Of a stretch of 64,000 bases of DNA, positions 53,855 to 63,703 are shown in pieces. The stretch covers positions 329,268-393,267 of the forward strand of contig JAGYKV010000017.1 of NCBI GenBank assembly GCA_018401415.1. The letters are read 5' to 3'. The notes beneath the pieces were generated by a model that was given only the letters and a program-made list of their open reading frames with translations, was not told where the DNA came from and ran no database searches. The stretch comes from Candidatus Nanopelagicales bacterium. Its GTDB lineage: Bacteria > Actinomycetota > Actinomycetes > S36-B12. Made by a program: the position numbers and the translations under genes. Position 1 is the first letter of the stretch, and every line of letters begins with the position of its first letter.

Positions 53855-55140
53855 CGATTGCTCAAGCAGCCCTACTTCCTGATTCGGAGCAGGCCCGGAA
53901 AATTCAGAAGAACACGGTAGCCACCCTCTCAGCCAGCCAAATGTTTGGCGGTATTGCTGTCGCCGGCTCGATTCCTGCCGGTTCACTCATTGCGGCCTCG
54001 ATTGCTGACTCCGATGCTTTTGCGGGACTCGCACAGACAGCTGGCGTTCTAGGGGCAGCTGTATTTGCCCTTCCGCTGGCCAGGATTGCTCTGACACATG
54101 GCAGGCGACCGGCCTTAGCGGCAGGTTACGGATTGGGCTTTATAGGTGCGCTCGTTGTAATTATGGCTGCGGTGCACCGTAGTCTCATATTTGTTCTTTT
54201 GGGTTGTCTCTTGGTGGGTGTGGCAAGTGCCGCCAGTTTCCAGGCTCGTTACGCCGCCACCGACCTAGCGCTTCCCGAACACCGAGCGAGATCGCTGTCC
54301 TATGTTGTGTGGGCAGCCACGATTGGTGCCGTTCTAGGCCCTAATTTGTTGAATTTCAGCGGCTCAATTGGTCTGTCCCTGGGGCTGCCGCAACTGTCGG
54401 GGCCATATCTCATGTCTGCCGTTGCCCTCGGTCTTGCCGTCGTGATCTTAGTAATTTTCCTGCGACCCGATCCTTTTTTGCTGGCCACGCGCATGCGAGC
54501 CTCGGTCGAGGGGGACAAGTTTCAGCTCAATAAGGCCAGACTTCGCGATGGAATTGAACATCTCAAGACAAGGCCTCGTGCGGTCCTGGGTATCGGGGCA
54601 ATCGCAATCGGCCACGTGGTCATGGTCATGGTCATGGTGATGACCCCCGTTCACATGGCCCACGTCGATGTCACCTTGCAATTGATCGGTCTCGTGATCA
54701 GCGTTCACGTTGCGGGCATGTATGCATTTTCACCGATCGTGGGTATGGCGGTGGATAAATTTGGCCGGATTCAGGTGATCGTGGCAGGTATAGCCATCCT
54801 TGCGGCGAGTTGTGTCATCTGTGGACTCGCTCCTGCTGAAAATATTGTGATTTTGGGCATTGGTCTCTTTCTCCTCGGCCTTGGTTGGTCCTGCACGCTG
54901 ATTGCTGGTTCGACCTTGGTGACCGATTCGGTAGAACCTGCGGAGCGGCCTTCGGTTCAGGGACTTTCAGATCTCACCATGAATGCGGCCGGAGCACTGG
55001 GCGGGATAGCCGCCGGGCTGATCATGATGTGGGGGAGTTATGCCTGGCTCTGTGCCCTTTCCTTGGTGCCCTTGGTGGCTCTTGCACTCTGGGTGGCCCG
55101 CCCGGCGTGTCGCAACCAATCGAACGCACGTTCGATATAG
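53851..55140 (+). CDS. Major facilitator superfamily transporter
   Basis: 429-residue membrane protein with about twelve hydrophobic helices. The loop between helices 2 and 3 is LPLARIALTHGRRPALAAGY, a variant of the MFS A motif; a similar GMAVDKFGRIQVIVAG lies in the second half, and a hydrophilic stretch (about 213-240) divides the halves. It resembles multidrug or metabolite exporters, but the substrate is unknown. Its last codons contain the LexA box of recA, so recA control sequence overlaps this gene. Confidence 0.88.
   Translation: MTIAQAALLPDSEQARKIQKNTVATLSASQMFGGIAVAGSIPAGSLIAASIADSDAFAGLAQTAGVLGAAVFALPLARIALTHGRRPALAAGYGLGFIGALVVIMAAVHRSLIFVLLGCLLVGVASAASFQARYAATDLALPEHRARSLSYVVWAATIGAVLGPNLLNFSGSIGLSLGLPQLSGPYLMSAVALGLAVVILVIFLRPDPFLLATRMRASVEGDKFQLNKARLRDGIEHLKTRPRAVLGIGAIAIGHVVMVMVMVMTPVHMAHVDVTLQLIGLVISVHVAGMYAFSPIVGMAVDKFGRIQVIVAGIAILAASCVICGLAPAENIVILGIGLFLLGLGWSCTLIAGSTLVTDSVEPAERPSVQGLSDLTMNAAGALGGIAAGLIMMWGSYAWLCALSLVPLVALALWVARPACRNQSNARSI
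55120..55135. promoter_or_regulatory. LexA (SOS) box upstream of recA
   Basis: TCGAACGCACGTTCGA is a perfect palindrome fitting the actinobacterial SOS box (CGAAC-N4-GTTCG). It lies within the final codons of the MFS gene, 178 nt before the recA start. Confidence 0.85.
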
Positions 55141-55220
55141 GTTGAGCCTTGCTGGGTCGAGTTATGCACATCTTGTGATTTCCTGTCGCCTGATCCACAG
55201 GCGGTGCGGGTGCAGCACAA

Positions 55221-55243
55221 ATGTCAGTCACCAGACCTAGTGT
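55221..55243 (+). promoter_or_regulatory. RecNDp-type (PafBC-dependent) promoter of recA
   Basis: ATGTCAGTC, 8 nt, then TAGTGT fits the mycobacterial LexA-independent DNA-damage promoter TTGTCRGTG-N8-TAnnnT in seven of nine upstream positions, with exact spacing and a valid -10. The predicted transcription start is near 55250. With the LexA box this gives recA two damage inputs, as in Mycobacterium. Confidence 0.75.
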
Positions 55244-55253
55244 CTGATGGGTG

Positions 55254-55296
55254 TGAACACGGTGTTCATGTCAGACGCGACACCTCGGCAGTCTGA
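55254..55296 (+). promoter_or_regulatory. recA leader with a 15-nt palindrome and alternative hairpin arms
   Basis: A perfect palindrome TGAACACGGTGTTCA (55254-55268) lies just after the predicted start site. TCAGAC (55271-55276) can pair with GTCTGA at 55242-55247 upstream or with GTCTGA at 55291-55296, which ends 4 nt before the recA ribosome-binding site AAGGAG. CAGAC at 55232-55236 can also pair with 55242-55246. The arms are therefore mutually exclusive. Confidence 0.5.
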
Positions 55297-55313
55297 ATCT
55301 AAGGAGTAGTCAC

Positions 55314-56408
55314 ATGGCAAATGCAGCTAAGGACCGGGAAAAGGCACTGGATAGTGCCCTGGCTCAAATCGAACGGCAATTCGGCAAAGGCTCCGTCATG
55401 CGTCTTGGCGAGGAGGGTCGAGCCCCCATGGAGGTGATTCCGACAGGCTCCATTGCTTTGGACATTGCCCTGGGAATCGGCGGTTTACCCCGCGGTCGAA
55501 TCGTTGAGATTTACGGTCCAGAGGCATCGGGTAAGACAACCGTGGCCCTCCATGCGATCGCCAGTGTTCAATCACGGGGAGGGTTGGCAGCATTCATTGA
55601 TGCCGAGCATGCCTTGGACCCGGATTATGCCTCCGCGCTAGGCGTCGATCTAGATAATCTTTATGTGTCACAGCCGGACACCGGCGAGCAGGCACTGGAA
55701 ATTTGCGACACTCTCGTTCGCTCCGGTGCCATCGATCTAGTGGTCATCGACTCGGTTGCTGCACTGACACCACGCGCAGAGATCGAAGGTGACATGGGTG
55801 ATTCCCATGTTGGTCTCCAAGCTCGACTCATGAGCCAAGCCCTTCGAAAAATGGCCGGTGCTCTGAGCAACACAAATACGACGGCGATCTTTATCAACCA
55901 ACTTCGTGAAAAAATTGGCGTTATGTTTGGCAGCCCTGAAACCACAACCGGCGGTAAAGCACTGAAGTTTTATTCATCGGTACGTCTTGATGTCCGCCGG
56001 ATTGAAACTCTCAAGGGCGGTACCGAGGCAGTGGGTAACCGGACCCGAATCAAAGTTGTGAAAAACAAGGTGGCTCCGCCATTTAAACAAGCAGAGTTTG
56101 ACATTCTTTATGGTGAAGGGATTTCGCGCGAGGGTTCCCTCATTGACATCGGTGTAGACCAGGGAATTGTCCGTAAGTCCGGCGCCTGGTATACCTATGA
56201 AGGTGATCAACTGGGTCAAGGCAAGGAGAATGCCCGAACATTCCTCAAAGACAATGTGGACCTTGCGAATGAAATTGAAAAACGCATTAAGGACCAGTTG
56301 GGAATCGGACCAAAGATGGATTCCGCAGACATTCCGGCACCTAAAGTTTCAGAGGCTGTTGTCGAGATTGAACCTGATGGCGAACTGGCCGTTGAAGACG
56401 ATGAATAG
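55314..56408 (+). CDS. recA: Recombinase RecA
   Basis: 364-residue strand-exchange ATPase of homologous recombination and SOS induction. Walker A is GPEASGKTT (residues 68-76), Walker B is [11 protein letters not shown], loop 1 and loop 2 regions are [16 protein letters not shown] and [20 protein letters not shown]. No intein interrupts the gene. AAGGAG precedes the ATG. An acidic C-terminal tail ends VEDDE. Control is described in the LexA box and RecNDp entries. Confidence 0.98.
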   Translation: MANAAKDREKALDSALAQIERQFGKGSVMRLGEEGRAPMEVIPTGSIALDIALGIGGLPRGRIVEIYGPEASGKTTVALHAIASVQSRGGLAAFIDAEHALDPDYASALGVDLDNLYVSQPDTGEQALEICDTLVRSGAIDLVVIDSVAALTPRAEIEGDMGDSHVGLQARLMSQALRKMAGALSNTNTTAIFINQLREKIGVMFGSPETTTGGKALKFYSSVRLDVRRIETLKGGTEAVGNRTRIKVVKNKVAPPFKQAEFDILYGEGISREGSLIDIGVDQGIVRKSGAWYTYEGDQLGQGKENARTFLKDNVDLANEIEKRIKDQLGIGPKMDSADIPAPKVSEAVVEIEPDGELAVEDDE

Positions 56409-56441
56409 CATCTACCGGGCTCGATTGCACCATTTGTGCAG

Positions 56442-56996
56442 ATGAAACCCGCTGTCTCACCAGAGTCCGCATCCACCCCAGATGCGGAGTCGGTGCCGTC
56501 CGCCGCAGATTCGTATTCCCAAGGCATGGCTATTGCGCTGAGGAAACTTAATGCACATGCACGTACCCGCTATGAAATCTCAAAGGTCTTGACCGAGAAG
56601 GGAATTGACCAGGGATTATCCGGATCAATTCTTGACCGGCTCACTGAACTCGGCTATCTCAACGATAGTGAGTTTGCCCGAGAATGGGTTCGATCCCGGG
56701 TCAGGAGTAGAGGCCTGGCCTTATCGGTGCTTCGCCGAGAACTCAATGCAAAAGGGGTGGGCGCGGAAATTGTCGAAGAAGCCCTACTCACAATCAATCC
56801 AGCGGATTCCGATCTGCGTGCCCGTGAATTGGCCGAGAAGAAATACCGCGCCCTCTCCGGGGTCTCCGATTCCGTCGCCATCCGTCGAATTAGCACCCTT
56901 TTACAACGGAAGGGCTATTCGGTTGGGCAATCGTGGGCCATTTCACGATCGGTAGTTGGTGTGGTGGACAACGGCGAAGTGTTGACTGCGGAATAG
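56442..56996 (+). CDS. recX: Regulatory protein RecX
   Basis: 184-residue RecA modulator made of three-helix repeats, including ALRKLNAHARTRYEISKVL, LTELGYLNDSEFAREWVRSR and LALSVLRRELNAKGVGAEIV. About 30 N-terminal residues rich in Ser and Pro precede the conserved core. The start is uncertain: ATG at 56442, GTG two codons earlier, or an internal ATG at 56526 that begins MAIALRKLN. It follows recA by 33 nt, the usual order. Confidence 0.9.
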   Translation: MKPAVSPESASTPDAESVPSAADSYSQGMAIALRKLNAHARTRYEISKVLTEKGIDQGLSGSILDRLTELGYLNDSEFAREWVRSRVRSRGLALSVLRRELNAKGVGAEIVEEALLTINPADSDLRARELAEKKYRALSGVSDSVAIRRISTLLQRKGYSVGQSWAISRSVVGVVDNGEVLTAE

Positions 56997-57022
56997 CCCA
57001 CAGGATCCGCGTGGTTCATGAT

Positions 57023-57051
57023 TTGAGCACTGTTCAGATTAGAGGTAGGCT
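57023..57051 (+). promoter_or_regulatory. Promoter of the MMPL transporter gene
   Basis: TTGAGC (57023-57028), 17-nt spacer, TAGGCT (57046-57051). The predicted start site near 57058 leaves a leader of about 37 nt that contains the ribosome-binding site TAGGAG. Unlike the other promoters noted here, this gives a leadered mRNA. Confidence 0.55.
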
Positions 57052-57094
57052 TTCAGTGTTCCTCATGTGATCACAGCCAATCTAGGAGTTTCTC

Positions 57095-59446
57095 ATGCCG
57101 GGTTTATCCCAGTGGGCAGTTCGTCGGCCGGTAGCCGCAATCGTTGCCTATTTTGTTGCGCTCATTGCCGTCATTGTGATCGGCCTCAACTTCGGTGGCG
57201 CCCTCAATGACTCATTTGACCTCCCGGATACCGAATCAACAACAGCTCAAGACCTCCTCTCCACCCTGGGGAACGAAGATATTGATGCGCAATCATCGGG
57301 GGCCACCGCAAAAGTTGTATGGTCACCAACCCAAGGCTCGGCTGCTGACCCACAAGTATTACAAGTCATCACTCCACTATTAGAAGACATTGCGTCGATC
57401 GCATCTGTTTCCTGTGTCACCAACCCGGTTGATCCTTCAGCGTCTTTTGGGAATGCATGCGCAAAATCCGATCCCGGCACAGCAGGCATTTTAAGCGAAC
57501 TAACACCCGAACAGCAGGCTCAACTGGAACCGGCTTTTGCTGCTGTGGCAGCGGCCAACTCCCCGATCAGTCCCAATGGAACAGTCGCGACGTCCACCAT
57601 CTATTTTTCGGGCGGAATGGATAGTGTGGCAACCGCCGATGCAAAGGCAATCCTTGATCTGGTGAAAGCCGTCAATAGTGACACGATTGCGGTGGGTGCC
57701 AATGGCGAGATTCTGGAATTCGCCGGCCAAGAACCACCATCAAGTGAACTTTTTGGGATCTTGGTTGCAATTGTTATCTTGTTGATTGCCTTTGGGTCAA
57801 TAATCGCGGCCGGTATGCCGATCGTTGTCGCCGTCATCGGACTGGCCGCGGGTCAGATGCTGGTTCTTTTGGTTGCGCTGTTCATGGATGTTGCAACATT
57901 TGCGCCCACATTGGCGGCAATGATTGGCCTTGGTGTGGGCATCGACTATGCCCTTTTCGTTCTAAATCGCTACCGCCAAGCGGTTTTGGTGGGACATCCG
58001 CCCAAGCAGGCAGCATTCGAGTCTGTGAACACCGCAGGCCGAGCCGTTCTTTTTGCAGGTACCACGGTCATTGTTGCCCTTCTGGGGCTATTCATATTGC
58101 GAATCGGGTTCTTCAACGGTCTTGCGCTCGCCGCCTCTGTCACGGTCTTCATGGTGATGCTTTCTGCCCTGTGGTTACTCCCCGCAACGTTATCTCTGTT
58201 GGGTACCAAGGCACTTGGACTCAGGCTCCCATGGGGAACAAAGCCGGGTGAAGGGAAACCAGAGGGCGCAAAGTGGGCTAAATACGGCTACTCAATTCAA
58301 CGTAAGCCGTGGTTATTTGCAGCCTTGTCTCTCATTGTTGTGGCCATTCTGGCGATACCCACGTTTTCCCTTCGATTAGGTTTCGCCGACGCATCGGGTG
58401 CTTCAGAAGGTTCACCGACTCGCATTGCCTACGACCTCACCGCCGAGGGCTATGGCGCTGGCGTTAACGGACCGTTCATTGCAGCGGTGGAACTCAGCAC
58501 TCCCGGTGATTTCGCAGAGTTCGGTTCTGCGGTTGCACTCTTAGAGCGTACGCCCGGTGTCGCGTCCACCAACCCATCAACGGTCATGCTGCCTCTATTG
58601 GAGCTTTCGGGACAAGGTCTAAGTCCCGATGGTTCAGTCGGTGCCATTTTTGTCATACCTGAGACCGCCCCACAAGATGAAGCCACAGATGCCCTACTGA
58701 CCGAACTTCGCGAAGTTACCGGCCCGCAAATGTTGGCATCCTCGGGCACCGCAATGTTCGTTGGCGGGTCACTTGCGGTAACAAATGACTTCACGGGTGT
58801 CCTAGTGGACGCCCTGCCAATCTTCCTGTTTATTGTCGTGTCGCTCGGATTCATTGCTCTCATGATTCTCTTCCGCTCCTTGGTCGTACCGCTCACGGCC
58901 GCCCTGACCAGTCTGCTGAGCTTCGCAGCGGCAACGGGGATCACGGTGGCGGTATTTCAATGGGGTTGGTTCAACCAAATATTGGGTGTGTCTGGAACGG
59001 GACCAATCTTCCCATTCCTGCCAATAATGGTGTTTGCCATTCTTTTTGGGCTTTCCATGGACTACCAGGTCTTCCTAGTTTCCCGAATGCGCGAAGAATG
59101 GGATCACACCGGTGACAACAATGCCGCCGTGCGTCGTGGGCTCGCTGGTTCCGGCAAAGTTGTGGTGATTGCTGCAGCCATCATGGCGAGTGTTTTCCTC
59201 GCATTTATTCCCACTCCAGAAAACACAATCAAACTCTTTGGCGTCGCATTGGGCGCCGCGGTACTTATCGATGCTTTCATTATCCGTCTAATTTTCATCC
59301 CAGCGATCATGTCCATTATCGGCAAAGCGAACTGGTGGATTCCGGGTTGGCTTGGAAAGATTTTGCCCGAAGTTCACATTGAACCCGGGGAAGACGAAGT
59401 TGTAGATGATCCCGATACGCAACCAGTCGCGGTGAACTCGTCCTGA
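57095..59446 (+). CDS. MMPL/RND-family membrane transporter
   Basis: 783-residue exporter with twelve predicted helices in two repeats. A large extracytoplasmic loop follows helix 1 (about 35-205) and another follows helix 7. The conserved acidic residues are in [16 protein letters not shown] and in [19 protein letters not shown], the MMPL hallmarks. Loop 1 contains two cysteines (about residues 107 and 119) that could form a disulphide. Substrates of such proteins are lipids or hydrophobic compounds; here unknown. It stands alone between recX and miaB. Confidence 0.9.
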   Translation: MPGLSQWAVRRPVAAIVAYFVALIAVIVIGLNFGGALNDSFDLPDTESTTAQDLLSTLGNEDIDAQSSGATAKVVWSPTQGSAADPQVLQVITPLLEDIASIASVSCVTNPVDPSASFGNACAKSDPGTAGILSELTPEQQAQLEPAFAAVAAANSPISPNGTVATSTIYFSGGMDSVATADAKAILDLVKAVNSDTIAVGANGEILEFAGQEPPSSELFGILVAIVILLIAFGSIIAAGMPIVVAVIGLAAGQMLVLLVALFMDVATFAPTLAAMIGLGVGIDYALFVLNRYRQAVLVGHPPKQAAFESVNTAGRAVLFAGTTVIVALLGLFILRIGFFNGLALAASVTVFMVMLSALWLLPATLSLLGTKALGLRLPWGTKPGEGKPEGAKWAKYGYSIQRKPWLFAALSLIVVAILAIPTFSLRLGFADASGASEGSPTRIAYDLTAEGYGAGVNGPFIAAVELSTPGDFAEFGSAVALLERTPGVASTNPSTVMLPLLELSGQGLSPDGSVGAIFVIPETAPQDEATDALLTELREVTGPQMLASSGTAMFVGGSLAVTNDFTGVLVDALPIFLFIVVSLGFIALMILFRSLVVPLTAALTSLLSFAAATGITVAVFQWGWFNQILGVSGTGPIFPFLPIMVFAILFGLSMDYQVFLVSRMREEWDHTGDNNAAVRRGLAGSGKVVVIAAAIMASVFLAFIPTPENTIKLFGVALGAAVLIDAFIIRLIFIPAIMSIIGKANWWIPGWLGKILPEVHIEPGEDEVVDDPDTQPVAVNSS

Positions 59447-59451
59447 GGCAT

Positions 59452-59457
59452 TACTCT
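59452..59457 (+). promoter_or_regulatory. -10 box TACTCT upstream of miaB
   Basis: TACTCT lies 8 nt before the miaB ATG with no ribosome-binding site, one to two bases longer than the other predicted leaderless promoters. Another in-frame ATG follows three codons later. Confidence 0.4.
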
Positions 59458-59465
59458 TAATAGTT

Positions 59466-60896
59466 ATGCCGCTCATGTCATCTGCTCGCACCTATCAAGT
59501 GCGCACCTACGGATGCCAAATGAATGTGCATGACTCTGAGCGGATCACCGGCATGCTGGAGGCTGAGGGCTACGTGGTTGCGCCTTCAGGTTCAACGCCT
59601 GACCTGATCGTATTTAATACTTGTGCGGTGCGGGAGAATGCAGACAATAAACTCTACGGCAACTTAAGCCATCTTGTTCCCATCAAAGAAGCAAATCCGG
59701 GTCTTCAAATCGCGGTGGGTGGATGCCTAGCCCAAAAGGATCAGGGTGAGATTCTCCGCAAGTCGCCAGTTGTAGACGTAGTTTTTGGAACGCACAATCT
59801 GGGTTCACTCCCAACCCTTCTGGAGAGAGCTCGGATTGAGCGCGAGTCCCAGATCGAAATTGCTGAGGCACTGGTCGAGTTCCCATCTGCCTTACCCACG
59901 AAGCGTGACGCAAATTACTCGGCATGGGTTTCTGTCAGTGTGGGTTGCAATAACACCTGCACTTTCTGCATTGTGCCGTCACTGCGTGGCAAAGAAAAAG
60001 ATCGCAGGGCAGGAGACATTCTCACCGAAATCAAAGCATTAGTTGCGGACGGTGTCCTTGAGGTCACTCTGTTGGGTCAAAATGTCAATGCGTATGGCAG
60101 TGATCTGGGTGATCCACAAGCGTTCAGCAAATTGCTGCGAGCGTGTGGCGAAGTCGACGGTTTGGAGCGAGTTCGTTTCACCAGCCCTCACCCGCGGGAT
60201 TTCACAGACGATGTCATTGACGCAATGGCCGAAACGCCTAATGTCATGCCGCAGTTGCACATGCCGTTGCAATCAGGTTCGGATGCTGTTCTTCAGCGCA
60301 TGCGTCGGTCATACAGACGGGATCGATACTTGGGCATCATTGATCGTGTTCGAAGTAAAATGCCAAATGCGGCCATCACAACGGACATTATTGTGGGTTT
60401 TCCCGGCGAGACAGAAGAAGAATTTCTCGACACCTTGAGCCTTGTCGAACTCGTGAGGTTCAGCGGGGCGTATACCTTCCAGTACTCCAAGAGGCCCGGC
60501 ACTCCTGCGGCAACAATGTCTGGTCAAGTACCCAAGGAAGTCGTTCAAGATCGCTATGAGCGTCTGATCAGGCGAATAAATGACATTACCTGGCATCTCA
60601 ATCTGGACCTCGTTGGCGAAGAAGTCGAAGTCCTCGTTGCTCATGGGGAAGGTCGCAAGGATCGGGCAACGGATCGTCTTTCTGGTCGTGCTGCGGATGG
60701 CCGATTAGTTCATATCGATATGAAGGGGGAGCCTGCTCGACCGGGTGATTTCGTGACAGCGCGCATATTCTCAGCTGCGCCCCACCACATGTTGGCCGAG
60801 CACCTACATACTCGGCAAACAAGAGCTGGTGATTTCTCCGATGTTCGTCCAAGTGGACCGGCCGTAATGTTAGGTATTCCAACCTTTGCCCCGTGA
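59466..60896 (+). CDS. miaB: tRNA (N6-isopentenyl adenosine(37)-C2)-methylthiotransferase MiaB
   Basis: 476-residue radical-SAM enzyme adding the 2-methylthio group to i6A37 of tRNA. The UPF0004 domain has [36 protein letters not shown] and [14 protein letters not shown]. The cluster motif is CNNTCTFC followed by [18 protein letters not shown] domain lies in the last third ([18 protein letters not shown]). It overlaps miaA, which makes its substrate. Confidence 0.96.
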   Translation: MPLMSSARTYQVRTYGCQMNVHDSERITGMLEAEGYVVAPSGSTPDLIVFNTCAVRENADNKLYGNLSHLVPIKEANPGLQIAVGGCLAQKDQGEILRKSPVVDVVFGTHNLGSLPTLLERARIERESQIEIAEALVEFPSALPTKRDANYSAWVSVSVGCNNTCTFCIVPSLRGKEKDRRAGDILTEIKALVADGVLEVTLLGQNVNAYGSDLGDPQAFSKLLRACGEVDGLERVRFTSPHPRDFTDDVIDAMAETPNVMPQLHMPLQSGSDAVLQRMRRSYRRDRYLGIIDRVRSKMPNAAITTDIIVGFPGETEEEFLDTLSLVELVRFSGAYTFQYSKRPGTPAATMSGQVPKEVVQDRYERLIRRINDITWHLNLDLVGEEVEVLVAHGEGRKDRATDRLSGRAADGRLVHIDMKGEPARPGDFVTARIFSAAPHHMLAEHLHTRQTRAGDFSDVRPSGPAVMLGIPTFAP

Positions 60897-61821
60897 AGTT
60901 GCCCTGGCGATAGTTGGGCCGACGGCTTCTGGGAAAACGGCACTGGCAGTGTCGTGTGCTCAAACCCTCCCGGGTCAATTGATCGGCACCGACTCCATGC
61001 AGGCCTATCAGGGACTCAATGTGGGCACGGCCACACCGCGCCCAGACGAACTCCATGGGGTTCGCCATCACATGCTGGATATTTGGCCGATCTCCCACTC
61101 GGCGCATGTTGCCGAGTTCCAGAATCTCGCCCGCGCCTGCATCAAAACGGTCCGAGAGGCAGGTGAGGTGCCGATTATTGTGGGTGGCAGTGTTCTGTAT
61201 GTCAATGCGGTGCTGGACTCTTTTGAGTTTCCGGGAACCGATCCCGCAATTCGGGCGAAGTATCAGGACATCCTTGAGGCTCAAGGTCCCGAGGTCTTGC
61301 ACAGAGTCCTCGAATCTCAGGATCCCGAAGCCGCAAGCCGCATTCAGGTAACAAATGGCCGTCGAATTGTGCGGGCGCTTGAAGTAATTGACCTAACAGG
61401 AGAATCCTTCCAGGCAAGCCTTCCACGGGCTCCGATCGAATTCGTATCCACGTGTCGAATCGGCATCGAGATTGATCGAGACACCATGGATCTCCGGATT
61501 GAGCAGAGAATCGACAGTATGTTGAAGAATGGCTTCATCGAGGAAGTCGAAGAAGCTATTTCGCAGGGACTACGTGAGAGTGTGACAGCGAGCAAAGCCA
61601 TTGGCTACTCCCAGATAATCCAGATGCTAGATGGCGAACTCACTCTCGAAGAAGCGAGATCGCACTTGGTCTTGTTAACTCGGAAATACGCCCGCAGGCA
61701 ACAGCGCTGGTTTCGACAGGACCCCCGGATAACTTGGTTCAACTGGGACGCTGAGGATCTAGATACCAGGGTATTAACGCACTTTGACGAAGTACTCCGT
61801 ACCCATGAAGGCCGCAAATAG
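60886..61821 (+). CDS. miaA: tRNA dimethylallyltransferase
   Basis: 311-residue enzyme isopentenylating A37 of tRNAs reading U-initial codons. It shows the P-loop [51 protein letters not shown] and [20 protein letters not shown] followed by [17 protein letters not shown] start at 60886 overlaps the end of miaB by 11 nt; no ATG or GTG is well placed. The last 48 nt overlap the convergent PIG-L gene. Confidence 0.95.
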   Translation: MPREVALAIVGPTASGKTALAVSCAQTLPGQLIGTDSMQAYQGLNVGTATPRPDELHGVRHHMLDIWPISHSAHVAEFQNLARACIKTVREAGEVPIIVGGSVLYVNAVLDSFEFPGTDPAIRAKYQDILEAQGPEVLHRVLESQDPEAASRIQVTNGRRIVRALEVIDLTGESFQASLPRAPIEFVSTCRIGIEIDRDTMDLRIEQRIDSMLKNGFIEEVEEAISQGLRESVTASKAIGYSQIIQMLDGELTLEEARSHLVLLTRKYARRQQRWFRQDPRITWFNWDAEDLDTRVLTHFDEVLRTHEGRK

Positions 61822-62541
61822 CGGACGTGGCAGTTGACTGATCACGCCGAGAGTGCGGACGGTGCCATCTGCGTGTGCCTGCGATGCATGAGCTTGAATC
61901 GCAGCCCTTTTCTGATGAAGAAAGCCGCGCACATTAACCCGATGCGTGATCTCTTTTCGAGGCGTCCATGCTCGTTCAAACTCACGTGGATTGAACTCGG
62001 GTGGGGTCAAATGCATTCTTGCTGCGGCTCTCACGGTTGCGGCAATGGGTTCGCGCGGAAGAGTAGCTTCGAACAGGCTACATCCGCTCGATAAACGATC
62101 AGAAGCCTCGCGGACAATTCGGTGAGTGTGCAGATGATCCGGATGGCCATATCCACCCGAAGGGTCATATCCAATCAGTACGGTCACATGTTCTTCGTGA
62201 ATGAGATCAATGAGTGCGGTGACCGCGGATTCGATATTCATGTGTGCGAACCCTGACGGATTTTCAGCGTGCAAACCTGAATCGGGATGCGCCCAGGAAA
62301 TGACTGTGTCAACGCCTAGGATCTCGGCAGACCGTACGAGTTCCGATTGCCGCACTGAACCTAATGAATCAGCGAATTCACTAGAAGTCAGACCAGCTGC
62401 GCCGTCGGTTGCGACAAGCAATACCACTCGGTTGCCTTCAGCACTTGCTCGAGCCATGGTCCCCGCTGTCAAGAGTGCTTCGTCGTCAGGATGTGCGTGT
62501 ACAAAGAGCAATGTCTGGGGTTTCGCTGGTGTGTTGAACAT
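61774..62541 (-). CDS. PIG-L/LmbE-family N-acetylglucosaminyl deacetylase
   Basis: 255-residue zinc deacetylase with AHPDDE at residues 16-21, DGAAGL and the downstream GHPDHLHTHRIV. Relatives include MshB (mycothiol synthesis) and Mca (mycothiol conjugate amidase), as well as other GlcNAc deacetylases; I cannot tell which this is. GGAG lies 7 nt before ATG. It is divergent from the glycosyltransferase gene, an arrangement that would suit a shared glycan or pseudodisaccharide pathway. Its end overlaps miaA. Confidence 0.85.
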   Translation of the reverse strand: MFNTPAKPQTLLFVHAHPDDEALLTAGTMARASAEGNRVVLLVATDGAAGLTSSEFADSLGSVRQSELVRSAEILGVDTVISWAHPDSGLHAENPSGFAHMNIESAVTALIDLIHEEHVTVLIGYDPSGGYGHPDHLHTHRIVREASDRLSSGCSLFEATLPREPIAATVRAAARMHLTPPEFNPREFERAWTPRKEITHRVNVRGFLHQKRAAIQAHASQAHADGTVRTLGVISQLPRPLFAAFMGTEYFVKVR

Positions 62542-62559
62542 AGTGGCTCCATTGTGGCG

Positions 62560-62565
62560 TAACGT
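62560..62565 (+). promoter_or_regulatory. -10 box TAACGT of a predicted leaderless glycosyltransferase transcript
   Basis: TAACGT, 7 nt, then the GTG that begins the glycosyltransferase reading frame. Confidence 0.4.
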
Positions 62566-62572
62566 CTTGCCC

Positions 62573-63644
62573 GTGCTTAATCCTGGCGGGACCGTCGTTC
62601 ACATCAGTGACTGCTATTCCCCTCGAACGGGGGGCATTGAGACTCAGGTGGCGAATCTAGTTACCGCTCAGCGTGAAGCGGGTTGGAGCGTCGAGGTACT
62701 GACCGCCACCGGAGGTAGAAGCCGCTGACGGAGTCCAGAGAATTACCGCTCCCGTGCCTTTTGGACTGCCGGTGCATCCGCGAACCCGGGCACGTGTGAC
62801 CGAATTTCTCTTAAAGTCCACGCCCAGTGTTGTTCACGTTCATATAGGTGCCACATCACCCTTCGCATGGGGAGCGATTCGAGCGGTGCGAAACCTAAAA
62901 ATTCCCACCGTAATCACAGTTCACAGTATGTGGGGAGCTCTATCGCGTTTCGGATATCACGCTTTTGCCAAGCAATTGGGGGATTCAGAGTTCATTTGGT
63001 CGGCGGTAAGTGCAGAGGCCAGTCAATTCGTTCACCAAGCCTTGAATGTCCCAGTGCACCTGATGCCTAATGGAATTAATCTCAATAGTTGGTCAACGAT
63101 CGGCAGCACAAGTTCACACCTGCGGGTGGTCGGAGTACTGCGAATGGCACCAAGAAAACGCGTCTTGCCATGGCTGTCTGTCATGCACCAAGTACAAAGC
63201 AGGGTCCCGAGTGTGAGCGCAGTACTTGTAGGGAACGGCCCACTTCTGTCGAAAGCCAAGCGATACGCCGATAAACATGGAATTTCAGTAGAATTTCCCG
63301 GCAGGCTCGACCATTCGCAGCTTTTAGACATTTATCAAGAATCCGACGTTTTCCTGCAGTCTTCTATTCGGGAATCATTCGGAATTGCCGCCCTTGAAGC
63401 GAGAGCCGCTGGGTTAGCGGTTGTGGCGCGGGAAGGCACCGGAACGGCATCATTTATCGCCAATGGGGTAAATGGGTATCTTGAAGGATCCGATCTGGAA
63501 TTGGCATATCGATTAATTGGCTTGGCACGCAATCCTGATCTAGTTGCCTCAATCAAGAACAACAATCAAGAGCCACCGCCATATGATCGAGCCAGTCTGC
63601 TCCGTGTGTCGGGGCATCTTTATGGTCTTGCCCAACAGCGGTAA
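62573..63644 (+). pseudogene. GT4 glycosyltransferase gene with a single frameshift
   Basis: Two adjacent frames together encode one GT4-type glycosyltransferase of about 355 residues. Frame 1 (GTG at 62573 to TGA at 62726-62728) gives the N-terminal donor-side motif GGIETQVANLVTAQREAGWS followed by VEVLTATGG. Frame 2 carries on with PFGLPVHPRTRARVTEFLLK, VVHVHIGATSPFAWGAI, LMPNGINLNSW, the acceptor strand VGVLRMAPRKRVLPWL and SSIRESFGIAALEARAAGLA with the catalytic EX7E. The switch to the next frame lies between about 62711 and 62728. No start codon suits the second part. It is a sequencing error, a fresh pseudogene, or recoding; sequence alone cannot decide. Confidence 0.8.
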
Positions 63645-63691
63645 TGGCTGATTGAGATCGGGACAGGGTAATGAGGGCTAGGGTCATGGAA

Positions 63692-63697
63692 TAGTGT
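63692..63697 (+). promoter_or_regulatory. -10 box TAGTGT of a predicted leaderless dapF transcript
   Basis: TAGTGT, 6 nt (TCGGCC), then the dapF GTG. Confidence 0.5.
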
Positions 63698-63703
63698 TCG
63701 GCC

